Shown piece by piece: positions 40,867 to 49,549 of a stretch of 64,000 nucleotides of DNA. Origin of the DNA: Scheffersomyces stipitis CBS 6054 (taxonomy: Eukaryota > Ascomycota > Pichiomycetes > Serinales > Debaryomycetaceae); the NCBI RefSeq assembly GCF_000209165.1, contig NC_009043.1, positions 1,054,001 through 1,118,000 on the forward strand, in the 5' to 3' direction. The translations under genes and the position numbers were made by a program. Each line of letters begins with the position of its first letter. The first letter of the stretch is position 1. The notes beneath the pieces were generated by a model. The model saw nothing but the letters and a program-made list of their open reading frames with translations. It ran no database searches and was not told the origin of the DNA.

Positions 40867-41249
40867 GGCTAATTGGACTTTTCGAAGAAAACGAAATTAG
40901 TACGAATTATTCAATTCTACGAAATAGTGCCTTCTAGTAGATAATTTAGATGGTGACCAGAGTGGTAGCGCCGTCACTGTCTCATTGCCTAAATGCCTTG
41001 GATATTTTAAATTTAGTGCCGATTCTGTCAAAGGCTCTTCTTGGTGCAGGTATTTTTGTGTTCGAAAGTGCAAGAGCCGTTTCATCGTTTCATAGGCAAC
41101 TAGACTGTATGTGAATAAAGAAATATAACGTATACTGAAACGAGGCTATTCTATACAATGTTCAACCGGTTCAAGGAATTGTCCTTATCTATATATATAT
41201 GGGTGCACCAAAAATTTCGTCACTATTAGAATGTCGTATCAAGTTCGCT
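40867..41249. other. LAP2 leader region / CAJ1 3' region
   Basis: 383 bp. A 62-codon minus ORF (41085-40897, MKRLLHFRTQKY...) has a basic, presequence-like beginning and ends at TACTAAT, followed by TAG 27 nt later (40871-40869), 2 nt before the LAP2 ATG. A TA repeat is at about 41188-41200. Confidence 0.4.
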
Positions 41250-42818
41250 TTAAAGACCAGCGGTTGCGGAAGCTGTCGTTTCATGAGTTTCGGCTTCTGT
41301 TGGTTTCTTCTTCTTCTTGTCTCTCTTCTGACTGGCCTCAGCTACCAACTGTTCAAAGATTCTTGCTTCCTCGTCCTCATCTTCGGTTCTTGTTACAGCC
41401 GAAAACACTTCGCCAATCAATTTCAAGGCATTAGCTCTGTCTATTCTCTTTTTCAAAGGTACTTCTTCATCATAGAGAATATTATCACAAACTCCACGAA
41501 TGGTACCTTGGATCTCGAATTTGGATCCTGACCAAGCTGCCGCTAACACTTTGCCCATCAAGTACTTTTCCATTTCAGCCAACTCTTCTGGTGTGTGCTT
41601 TTCAGGAATCTTTTCTTCTTTAGAATTGCTGGTTTTTACATCATTAGCATCTTTGTCTTTAGAGTCTTCGGAGTCTTTGTCTCCTTTACTATCTTGATCT
41701 GCTTGCTGTTCGTGTAGTTCTTGATCCTTCTTTTTCTTTCTGATGCTCTCGATTTCTTCCTCTAATTTATTCACCTCTTGCTCTGCGGCCAGCTTCTTGG
41801 CTTCTTCCTCTTCTGCTTCTTTGAGTGCATGGTATTCATTATCTTGTTGCATCTTGGAGTATTCTTCCATGGTTCTCTGCGCATCCAAGGCTGTAGAAAC
41901 CGTGGAAAAGGTATCCTTGACTACTCCACCCTTTTCTTTGACAGAGTGCCAAAACCCTCCCCAGCCAAAGAATGTCTGGTTCTTCAAAAAGATCTTCAGC
42001 TTGGTCTTATAGATGGAGCCAAGAGTATGTAAGATCTCAAGTCCAAAACTTTCCATTTTCAACGACTCCGCTTCATACTGCAATTTGCCCTTGAACGACT
42101 GTGCTACGTCGTCCTTCATGTCGGTCTCAGTAAACAACGACAACTTGTCAATAAGTTTGTTGGAGAGCTCTTTTCTCATCTCGATCTTCTTCAAACGACA
42201 CTCCTCTTCAAACTTCTCCAACTCTTCTTTACGCTTCTGATCTTCTTTTTCTTTTTCGGTAAGTTGCTTTTTACTTGGATCCACCTCCTCTGTATGTTCT
42301 GAATGCAGTAACAAAAGAGGAGCTTTATCGGATGAATTGGTAGTAGAATATTTATCAGTAGAACTAGTAGTAGTAGAACTAGTAGTATTAGAAGTCTTAT
42401 TTGGAGTATTGTCGGTAGTTGCATCATCTTCCTTCTTTTCGTCCTTCTTTTCATCATCAGTGTAGCCCGATAATTCCGCAGATTTCGACAACTCTTGCAA
42501 TAAAGTCAATTCACCTATCCATTCTTTGAAAGCTTCTCCACCAAATATCATGGAGAAAAACTCAGATGGATCTTCGAATCCTTCCGTGGGAATCGATTCT
42601 TGCTTACCGAACTTGTCATATTTAGCTCTCAACTTCTCGTCACTCAAAACTTGGTAAGCTTCTCCAACTTCTTGGAACTTGGCAGCTGCCAGCGGGTCAT
42701 CGGGGTTCTTATCTGGATGTAATCTGATTGCAGCTTTACGATACGCCTTCTTGATTTCCAACGACGTCGCATTCGCTTGTACGCCTAATAACTCATAGTA
42801 GGCGGTGTCAACAACCAT
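41250..42818 (-). CDS. CAJ1: Class C J-domain co-chaperone, Caj1/Djp1 type
   Basis: A 522-aa Hsp40. The J domain occupies about 1-70 with the HPD motif (RLHPDKN, residues 33-35), and the following [17 protein letters not shown] block is characteristic of Caj1/Djp1 (DnaJ-X family). A low-complexity Ser/Thr/Lys/Glu insert (about 120-200) is followed by the conserved helical region ([13 protein letters not shown]... [13 protein letters not shown]) and acidic/coiled-coil stretches. Djp1 aids peroxisomal and mitochondrial protein import, while Caj1 is nuclear/plasma-membrane associated. I cannot say which function applies. It is longer than either S. cerevisiae relative because of the inserts. Confidence 0.85.
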   Translation of the reverse strand: MVVDTAYYELLGVQANATSLEIKKAYRKAAIRLHPDKNPDDPLAAAKFQEVGEAYQVLSDEKLRAKYDKFGKQESIPTEGFEDPSEFFSMIFGGEAFKEWIGELTLLQELSKSAELSGYTDDEKKDEKKEDDATTDNTPNKTSNTTSSTTTSSTDKYSTTNSSDKAPLLLLHSEHTEEVDPSKKQLTEKEKEDQKRKEELEKFEEECRLKKIEMRKELSNKLIDKLSLFTETDMKDDVAQSFKGKLQYEAESLKMESFGLEILHTLGSIYKTKLKIFLKNQTFFGWGGFWHSVKEKGGVVKDTFSTVSTALDAQRTMEEYSKMQQDNEYHALKEAEEEEAKKLAAEQEVNKLEEEIESIRKKKKDQELHEQQADQDSKGDKDSEDSKDKDANDVKTSNSKEEKIPEKHTPEELAEMEKYLMGKVLAAAWSGSKFEIQGTIRGVCDNILYDEEVPLKKRIDRANALKLIGEVFSAVTRTEDEDEEARIFEQLVAEASQKRDKKKKKPTEAETHETTASATAGL

Positions 42819-43418
42819 TGTGATGTTGTAATCGAAAATAATGTGCTGTGTATTTGCTCCTTCGCTGAAAGAGTTATCCAGATGAGAATCTGAGTGTGAA
42901 AAAAGGGAATTCAGATATTGAAACTAAAATTGAGAAATAACAACAATAACAACAATAATACAGTCAAATTATAGTCGCGATAGTCCGAATGTTTCACGGC
43001 CCTATTGTAACAATGTCTGGATCTTATCTATTCTAATTATCAGTAAAGAAAAGGTCACAGCAAATGGAACGTCTGAAAGAAACAGATTTTAGAGATGAAT
43101 AGAACGATAACGCTTAAGTATGGCACTTTTGTTCTGTGGCAACATATGGTTGTGCACACGACCCGAGTAGCTGCGAAAAACGAGAGTTGAATAATTTTGT
43201 CTTATAGTGGGACTAAGTTAACAAGATATGTAAACTGATTCTGCTATAATATACTTGACAAGTAATATATGCCCCGACATTTCTGATTGGTCAATGACAG
43301 CTGATATTTTGTGATTGCTACTTCGTGCTTATTCTCGATATACATTCGAAAATGACTTCTTCCTGAGGATATATATATATGCATATACGATGCTATGTAC
43401 AGTTATGCGTGCTATGTT
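42819..43418. other. CAJ1 promoter / MRPS5 3' region
   Basis: 600 bp between two minus-strand genes. It holds a CAA-type AT-rich stretch (42940-42965) and a short TA repeat (43368-43379). No perfect heat-shock element was found. Confidence 0.5.
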
Positions 43419-44450
43419 CTAATGGGAGTAGTAAACCTTTCTCAAGTCGACAATCTTCTTACCTCTGGAGGCAGCCAAGTCTTCAATGGACCTCTGCTTA
43501 GTCAAGGCTTCTACAAAACCCTGACAAACCAACAATGGGTTTCTCGATTTGTACACTTTACCTCTCAAGTCCTTGATACCAGCAGCTTGGCAGATTTCAA
43601 AAATGTTTCTGTTGACTCTTAAGCCAAAACCTGCAGGAGCAGATCTCATGAACAACTTGACAGCATGGTATTTGTATTCAAAGTCTCCAAGAATGGTTCT
43701 TTCTTCGTATCTGGGGATAGGTGTTAAGTTCTTGACAGCATTCCAGTGGGCTTTGACAGCAGCTGTTCTGATACCGTCTCTGGATTTACCAATACCTAAG
43801 CCAATGGTACCGTTTCTGTCTCCTACTACAGTTAACACAAAGAAATTGGGGATGTTTCCCTTGGATGTCTTCAATGACACTCTCTTCATTATGATAGGAC
43901 GCACATACAACCCTCTGATGTATCCAGCATCCAAACCGGTCAACTTCGCCAACTCTTCAGCGATTTTTCTTGTGGATGTGGCTGCTGTTTCTTTTCTCTT
44001 GAGAGTGTTCTCATCCTTGAAACGAAGCTTCAAGTCAGTTCTGTCTGGACCTTGAATATCTGGGATCTTGGGGTATGGAGTACGACCTTCACCTTGGTTT
44101 GGATATATAATGGGTTCTTCCCAGACAGGATCTGTCTTGGAATAGTCTGACAATGCATCTCCTGGTGCTACTTTAGATTTAGCTCTGAATCCCTTCTTTT
44201 TCAACTCCAACACGTCTCTAGGATCAATTAACGACTCAGAGATCTGAATGCTCTGTAACAATTCTGGTGTGTAGTATTTCTTGAGGAATTCCAAATGCTG
44301 CTGAACCTTGCGGTTGGTTTCTGGCTCTATCTCTGTAGCCTTTGGTATTCCTTGTGATTTGGAAGATTGCTGGTATATTCTGGCCGAAGATGTTAAACAT
44401 CTTTTTATTATTCCGGCCGAAAGAGCAGGCTGAAACGTGCTCTTTAACAT
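43419..44450 (-). CDS. MRPS5: Mitochondrial ribosomal protein uS5m
   Basis: A 343-aa small-subunit protein of the mitochondrial ribosome. An N-terminal presequence-like region (MLKSTFQPALSAGIIKRCLTSSARIY) leads to the S5 double-stranded RNA-binding domain (VSLKTSKGNIPNFFVLTVVGDRNGTIGLGIGKS) and the S5 C-terminal domain (KLFMRSAPAGFGLRVNRNIFEICQAAGIKDL). Length is typical for yeast Mrps5. A CACGTG E-box lies about 150 bp upstream. Confidence 0.94.
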   Translation of the reverse strand: MLKSTFQPALSAGIIKRCLTSSARIYQQSSKSQGIPKATEIEPETNRKVQQHLEFLKKYYTPELLQSIQISESLIDPRDVLELKKKGFRAKSKVAPGDALSDYSKTDPVWEEPIIYPNQGEGRTPYPKIPDIQGPDRTDLKLRFKDENTLKRKETAATSTRKIAEELAKLTGLDAGYIRGLYVRPIIMKRVSLKTSKGNIPNFFVLTVVGDRNGTIGLGIGKSRDGIRTAAVKAHWNAVKNLTPIPRYEERTILGDFEYKYHAVKLFMRSAPAGFGLRVNRNIFEICQAAGIKDLRGKVYKSRNPLLVCQGFVEALTKQRSIEDLAASRGKKIVDLRKVYYSH

Positions 44451-44793
44451 TATGCCGTCTCACTGCTGTACTAACACTGTGAATCCTAGTGAATATCTAG
44501 TACTAGACTTGTACTTGTAGTTCTCCAATATTGTAAATGGTACCAGAATGAATTTTTTTCAACATTTGTCGTGCGAGAAACAAATCAAAAAATTGTCACG
44601 TGAGCGATTGCAAAATGTATAGATGTAAAACTGTACATATATCACAAGAAGCAATGATCAAATAATTTACAAAAACATACATACCATAAGTAACATTATA
44701 TATAGTGTATCTAAACTATTCTACAATTTCGTAATACGCTTTAAGTAGCTCTAATATCAGTGTGTATTTACTACTTCATTATAGGAAACTTGT
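44451..44793. other. MRPS5 promoter / GPC1 3' region
   Basis: 343 bp of AT-rich sequence with one CACGTG. No ORF or RNA gene. Confidence 0.5.
44597..44602. promoter_or_regulatory. CACGTG upstream of MRPS5
   Basis: Within GTCACGTGA (44595-44603), the same 9-mer as upstream of the mitochondrial carrier, 147 bp from the ATG. Confidence 0.5.
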
Positions 44794-46239
44794 CTAAGTG
44801 GTGAACTTGATTGGTTCGGGATCCGTCTTTTCTTTAAGACCTAAAGGCTTGACATCATCTGGTAGGTTTTGAGCTCTGGCTACTGGTGAGAATTGCAATT
44901 TTTCGTTTGCCTGTTGTAAATGGTTGATTTCTTGTCTCAACTTTTCAACTTCCTTTTCCAATCTTTTACCAAAGACATCGATGTAGTATGTGGCACCATT
45001 GTAACTGGCCCAGATAAAGATAAATGTGACAAAAGCTCCGCAGGCATGTTTATATTTGAACCAGATAGGACAGAATACCATAGTCAATAACTGGTAACCG
45101 AATTGAATGAGAGTGAAAGCCGTAGTTTGCATCCACAAGTACGGCAATGAATTAACAAACTTGCCTAAAGGAGTCTTTCTGTTTCTCTTTTTCAAGTATG
45201 TGAAGGAGGTTACCTTACCTTTGTCTATTTGCTCTTTCTTTCTGATTGTGATGAAGTAGTGGTACGACACCTGCCATAAGGTGTAGTAGATAGAGGTCCA
45301 GAAGATACCATGGACAAAATTCCAGTGATCAATAGAGGCTATCGCAGGATAACGCGACTTGATATAGTCTGGATCTAACTCATGAACCAAGACAAACATA
45401 GTTATAGGTGGCATCACGTGGATAAATGAACTGGTCGTTTTTTCTATAGAGTGCAACACTAGTGAGTTTCTCCATGTGATCACAGCAAACGACAATGTTC
45501 CCAACGACAATGAGAAGACTGATACAAACAACGTTGGCGAGTGGGGGAATACCCAGATGAACAACATTAGCAATATGTTTACGTAATAGCACAAATCAGC
45601 CAAGTAATACTGGAATGATTGCTTGAAATAAGAGTAGAATCTGATAGGCATCAAGACAGCAAATAAAACAGTATGGAAATGTGGGAAGTAGTTGGGGTAT
45701 TTTCCAATGACAAAACCCGCTGTCGCTATCAAGAATACTGCGATGGCATAGAAAAGCTTTTCGGTTGATGAGCTTTGTAAGTTCTTGTGAATTCTCTGGT
45801 CGAATTTGACCAATCTTTGGTTGAAAACCTCTTGAATTTTTATGAAGTCTTTACTTCTTTGTCTCGGGTTGTAGATGTTGAAAGTTTCTTTTGTTTTCAG
45901 CTTCATCTTATTGAATCTCTTTTTGGTGGAATCGCCCACAGTGTCCAAATTAAAGCCGAAATCAAAGTCGTTGGCAAAGATGAGTTTCGACAAATCGATA
46001 AAGGACACTGAAGTCGCCGAATCGCTGCGTCGAAGCTGGGGACTCTGTTTGAAAGAAGACGACGACGACGAGTAGCCGTCGTCAAAGTTGTCGTCGTCAT
46101 CTTCAATTATAACTGAGCCATCAGAGTTAGACCTGCTGGATTTGGCAGAGCCATCAATTGAAGGAGGCACTGTGACCCCAAAACTTGGAGATTCGCCCGT
46201 TCCAGTGATGGAATCCAAAATGTCCGAAGGATTCGACAT
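44794..46239 (-). CDS. GPC1: Glycerophosphocholine acyltransferase Gpc1
   Basis: A 481-aa multi-pass ER-type membrane enzyme (DUF2838 family). In yeast Gpc1 acylates glycerophosphocholine to lyso-PC, part of phosphatidylcholine remodelling. A Ser/Asp-rich N-terminus (1-110) precedes the signature KDFIKIQEVFNQRLVKFDQRI and about eight membrane helices, including FYSYFKQSFQYYLADLCYY and a late GVHFVTFIFIWASYNGA-like segment, then a C-terminal coiled coil (FGKRLEKEVEKLRQEINHL). Length and motif order fit S. cerevisiae Gpc1 (YGR149W). Confidence 0.88.
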   Translation of the reverse strand: MSNPSDILDSITGTGESPSFGVTVPPSIDGSAKSSRSNSDGSVIIEDDDDNFDDGYSSSSSSFKQSPQLRRSDSATSVSFIDLSKLIFANDFDFGFNLDTVGDSTKKRFNKMKLKTKETFNIYNPRQRSKDFIKIQEVFNQRLVKFDQRIHKNLQSSSTEKLFYAIAVFLIATAGFVIGKYPNYFPHFHTVLFAVLMPIRFYSYFKQSFQYYLADLCYYVNILLMLFIWVFPHSPTLFVSVFSLSLGTLSFAVITWRNSLVLHSIEKTTSSFIHVMPPITMFVLVHELDPDYIKSRYPAIASIDHWNFVHGIFWTSIYYTLWQVSYHYFITIRKKEQIDKGKVTSFTYLKKRNRKTPLGKFVNSLPYLWMQTTAFTLIQFGYQLLTMVFCPIWFKYKHACGAFVTFIFIWASYNGATYYIDVFGKRLEKEVEKLRQEINHLQQANEKLQFSPVARAQNLPDDVKPLGLKEKTDPEPIKFTT

Positions 46240-46630
46240 TTCCTATACATGAACTTTGTTAACACCTTCAATGGTACCAATAACTAAGACGGTTAGCGAT
46301 ACGATGTCTGGCCAAGCTAGCTGAAGTTGAAAGCTGAAGTTTTTATCTTGACTGTCTTGAAGAGCTGGAAATAAAGAGAATATACGAGGTCTCTTCCTGT
46401 CTGGAAAGATGAGATAGAAGCTTCGCGCAATAGTTTACAAACACAAAAGCGTCAACGCTATGGGGAATAATCGTGCTTTGGAAAGGGAGATAAAGACGAG
46501 AAGGAAGTGAAGATGAAAAGAAAACTGAGTTTAGAAATACTTTAGAACTTGATGATACAAAGCAAGAAAAATTCGAAATGACAAATACCCGATAAGACAT
46601 ACGTTTAGTCTATTAAACATGATCCACAAC

Positions 46631-46636
46631 CACGTG
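46631..46636. promoter_or_regulatory. CACGTG upstream of GPC1
   Basis: E-box about 392 bp upstream of the GPC1 ATG, with weaker flanks (ACCACGTGTA) than the other copies. Confidence 0.3.
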
Positions 46637-46925
46637 TAATCGCAGCCCAAATAGGCTACCAGTAGTTGGACCGCGACAGCCACGGGGAACTCGTGTGGAT
46701 GAAACGTCTGACAATTGTTGGGCAGCACAAGAGGTAAGAAGTGGCACTTGCCGTGCTACGTGGTAATATAGATTAGTGGCAGTGTGAGAAATACAGCAAT
46801 ATATCAGTAAAGATAAATTGATCCAGATAAACCCAGTCAAACTTGTAGGTGCAACTTTGCTCAGTAAAGAGACAGTAGAAGAGCTGGAAGAATTACGGCA
46901 CAAAATACAGTAGTAGAGAAATGGC

Positions 46926-46960
46926 GAAGAAATAGTGAAGAAATAGTGAAGAAATGTAGT
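46926..46960 (+). repeat. Three-copy 11-bp tandem repeat
   Basis: Two exact GAAGAAATAGT units followed by a third, slightly altered one. Confidence 0.8.
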
Positions 46961-47298
46961 GTATTTTAGTGAAGCTCTTGAATGCAATAAAATACAAATT
47001 ATCTAAAATAAATTGAATCTTGTAAATTGTATGGAGAGTCACTGAGAAATGATGTCAATGGTAATAAGCATATGGGAATTATATTTAAGTGATAAAGATT
47101 ATGTCACCGTAGCTATATGAAAGTTGCCCATTTCTCTGTATCTCTCTTGAATCAAAGTACATCCCCATACTGATAAACGGTTCTTCTCCAGACTTTCAGC
47201 TTAAATCCAATGTCTCAATCCTGTCTTATCTATTAGTTTGCATTAAAATTAGTATATAGCGTATATATAGTTTCTTGCTATTAGTAGTGCTTCATAAA

Positions 47299-48420
47299 TC
47301 ATGCCTTGATCGAATCATAGTTGTACATCTTCTTGTTATTTTTGATGTTATATTTGTAGGGATTCTTCTGGTTGTACTGGTAGCACTCCAAGATCACCCT
47401 CTTGACAGCGTCCACACTCTGCTGGCTCAACTGGAAGTGAAATGCGATTCTTCCTCCCATCAACTTGATGTTGTTCTTCTTACCCAACTCAATCAAGAGC
47501 CTGTCGTCCATGTGGTTAGCCTTTAAGTCCAAGAAGACAAAATTGGTGTCCACTGGACTTTCTAATGCAATGCCGTGTTGGTCGCAGAAGTCTCCGACCT
47601 GCTTGGCGTACTGGTGGGACTTCACCAACTTGGGGAAGTTCTGCTCAATGGCATTTATAGCCATTGATGTCACGATACCAGCCTGCCTTATACCACCACC
47701 ACATTGTTTCTTGAAATGGTTGGCCTTGTCAATGAACTTCTGTTCTCCTACAAGAATTGAACCAATGGGTGCACCCAACGACTTGGACAAACATAAGGAG
47801 ACACTGTCGAAATAAGAGCAGTACTCTTCGATAGAAATTCCAGTGGCTGCTGAGGCATTCCACAATCTGGCCCCGTCCAAATGCAACTTGATGTCATTTT
47901 CTCTACAAAATTGAGAAATCTTGCGAATCTCTTCAATGGGCATGATGATCCCATGTAAGGTGTTTTCAAGCGAAATCACCTTGGTAGGAGCCGCATGGAT
48001 ATCACCATCGTCGAAAGTGACGTTCTCTACTACGTCTTCAAATGTCAAGTAGTTTCCGTTGCTGGGAGTCACAGGATGAACCATTGCCTGTGACAACATA
48101 GCCAAACCAGCTGCCTCGTGCAAGAAGACATGGGCACGGTGGTCACACAAGACGCTATAAGGAGGTTGAACCAAGTTGGCTCTCAAACCGATCTGGTTGG
48201 ACATGGTTCCGCTGACACAGAAGAGAGCAGCCGGCTTTCCGGTCAAGGTACACATCTTCTCTTCCAAAGTCAAAGTGACAGCGTCTTCCTTGTAAACGGA
48301 GTCTCCGTAGGTGCTGTTGGCGAAACTGGCTTCGACCATGGCCCGGGTGGGAACCGTGAACGTGTCGGATCTGAACTCGTTGTGGGTAACAAACGTTTCT
48401 TCGTCGTCGATGGTCATCAT
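47299..48420 (-). CDS. GLY1: Low-specificity L-threonine aldolase Gly1
   Basis: A 373-aa PLP enzyme cleaving threonine to glycine and acetaldehyde, the main glycine source in several yeasts. Family landmarks are FRSDTFTVPT near the start, the ANSTYGDSVYKED block, GTMSNQIG, HEAAG, the HLDGARLWNA aspartate region and the PLP lysine in LSKSLGAPIGS. Length is normal. Two ATGs in tandem (48420 and 48417) could each start the protein. Confidence 0.95.
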   Translation of the reverse strand: MMTIDDEETFVTHNEFRSDTFTVPTRAMVEASFANSTYGDSVYKEDAVTLTLEEKMCTLTGKPAALFCVSGTMSNQIGLRANLVQPPYSVLCDHRAHVFLHEAAGLAMLSQAMVHPVTPSNGNYLTFEDVVENVTFDDGDIHAAPTKVISLENTLHGIIMPIEEIRKISQFCRENDIKLHLDGARLWNASAATGISIEEYCSYFDSVSLCLSKSLGAPIGSILVGEQKFIDKANHFKKQCGGGIRQAGIVTSMAINAIEQNFPKLVKSHQYAKQVGDFCDQHGIALESPVDTNFVFLDLKANHMDDRLLIELGKKNNIKLMGGRIAFHFQLSQQSVDAVKRVILECYQYNQKNPYKYNIKNNKKMYNYDSIKA

Positions 48421-49549
48421 GGAAATGCTATCTTTTGTACTGCGCTATATAAGCAACTATCACTTGCTACGATGACAAGTGACAATATTCGGAAATCAAG
48501 AAAGATGTGAAAAGGTGTCGCCGTTTGTAATAGTCACGAATCGAAGAGAACCTGAGCTGGATACGAAGAAACAAACGATAGAAATATAAATTTTATATAT
48601 AATGTTTCCACCACGAGATGACTAACCGTTTGCAAGAAATCTCCCTAGATAATATAGCTACAAAAATTATAGAGACGCTTAGGAAACCGGTTCAGCCATA
48701 TGCAGCGTGTTAAGTTGCTCATCTAGCCAACGGCAACGGGCAACGACCCCTAGCATCCACAGCATGCATAGACTTTCTTTTTCCAGCAACTCCAGCACAG
48801 CAATGCCCCCCGCCAGAAATAAATTTTTCATACACTCATCTCGTTTCGCAGCTAAATGCCCTAATGGATTTTTCCGGCTGATATATGCCGCAGTCAAAAA
48901 GCAATTGCCGCTTTTTCCTGCCCACAGCACAATAGAAGCACGTCAGGTTCCGGAACAACTCCGTTACCAAGCTCAAACCGCCTAACGGTTTGTATATACA
49001 CGCCTTGAGATTACTGTTTACTCTACTCTACAAACCGCTGGCCAACTCAACATTTGTATTGGGAGCAGATTACCCCAAATCAAAAATAAAATCACGGCCA
49101 AGGTTTCCCCAATGTCTCCTCTATTCTGACCCGTGACAGAGTCGGCCCTTCTCCACAGAAGCAGAAACTGGAAGAAGTCACGACCCGGGTTGAGGCGTCC
49201 GCGCCATTGACTTCGTCACTTCCCCGGAAATGTTGCGGCAGATCGCGGCTACTGAGAATTGCTAGTTTGGGCATTTACTTTTAATAAATATGTATATACA
49301 CTTAAAAACTATCAACACCCACCTTCCTCTCCGTCGACTCTTCACTGACTTCGCTCCACACTCATGGCTTATTAAGTGTACGCCTGAGTTCAATTCACTG
49401 TGGTTCTGTCTTTATTGCGCACTGAATTTTCAGAAGCCTTCGATACCCGAGATTTTCTCTTTCTCACTGTTCCTCTCTCACTCTACAGTACCAGCTCGCT
49501 TAGACCCACTGTATACATAGACTGTCGGCCCCACAAATGTACCTTGTGT
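48421..49549. other. GLY1 promoter / FN3-protein 3' region
   Basis: 1.13 kb between two minus-strand genes. The part 48680-49010 looks less AT-rich and is open on both strands (83 codons minus, 92 codons plus). I recognise neither product, and their overlap argues that at most one is real. An AACCGTTTG / AACGGTTTG-type word occurs at both ends of this part (about 48625 and 48985). Confidence 0.45.

Larger units (their letters stand above)
46240..47298. other. GPC1 promoter / GLY1 3' region
   Basis: 1.06 kb between two minus-strand genes. It contains CACGTG at 46631-46636, about 392 bp before the GPC1 ATG, and a short tandem repeat (unit GAAGAAATAGT) at 46926-46960. The frame 46613-46987 has no ATG at its beginning and is rejected. 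Confidence 0.5.

Noticed and set aside
46613..46987. 124-codon minus ORF upstream of GPC1
   Set aside because: No ATG at the start (TTG), promoter-like position and no recognisable domain.
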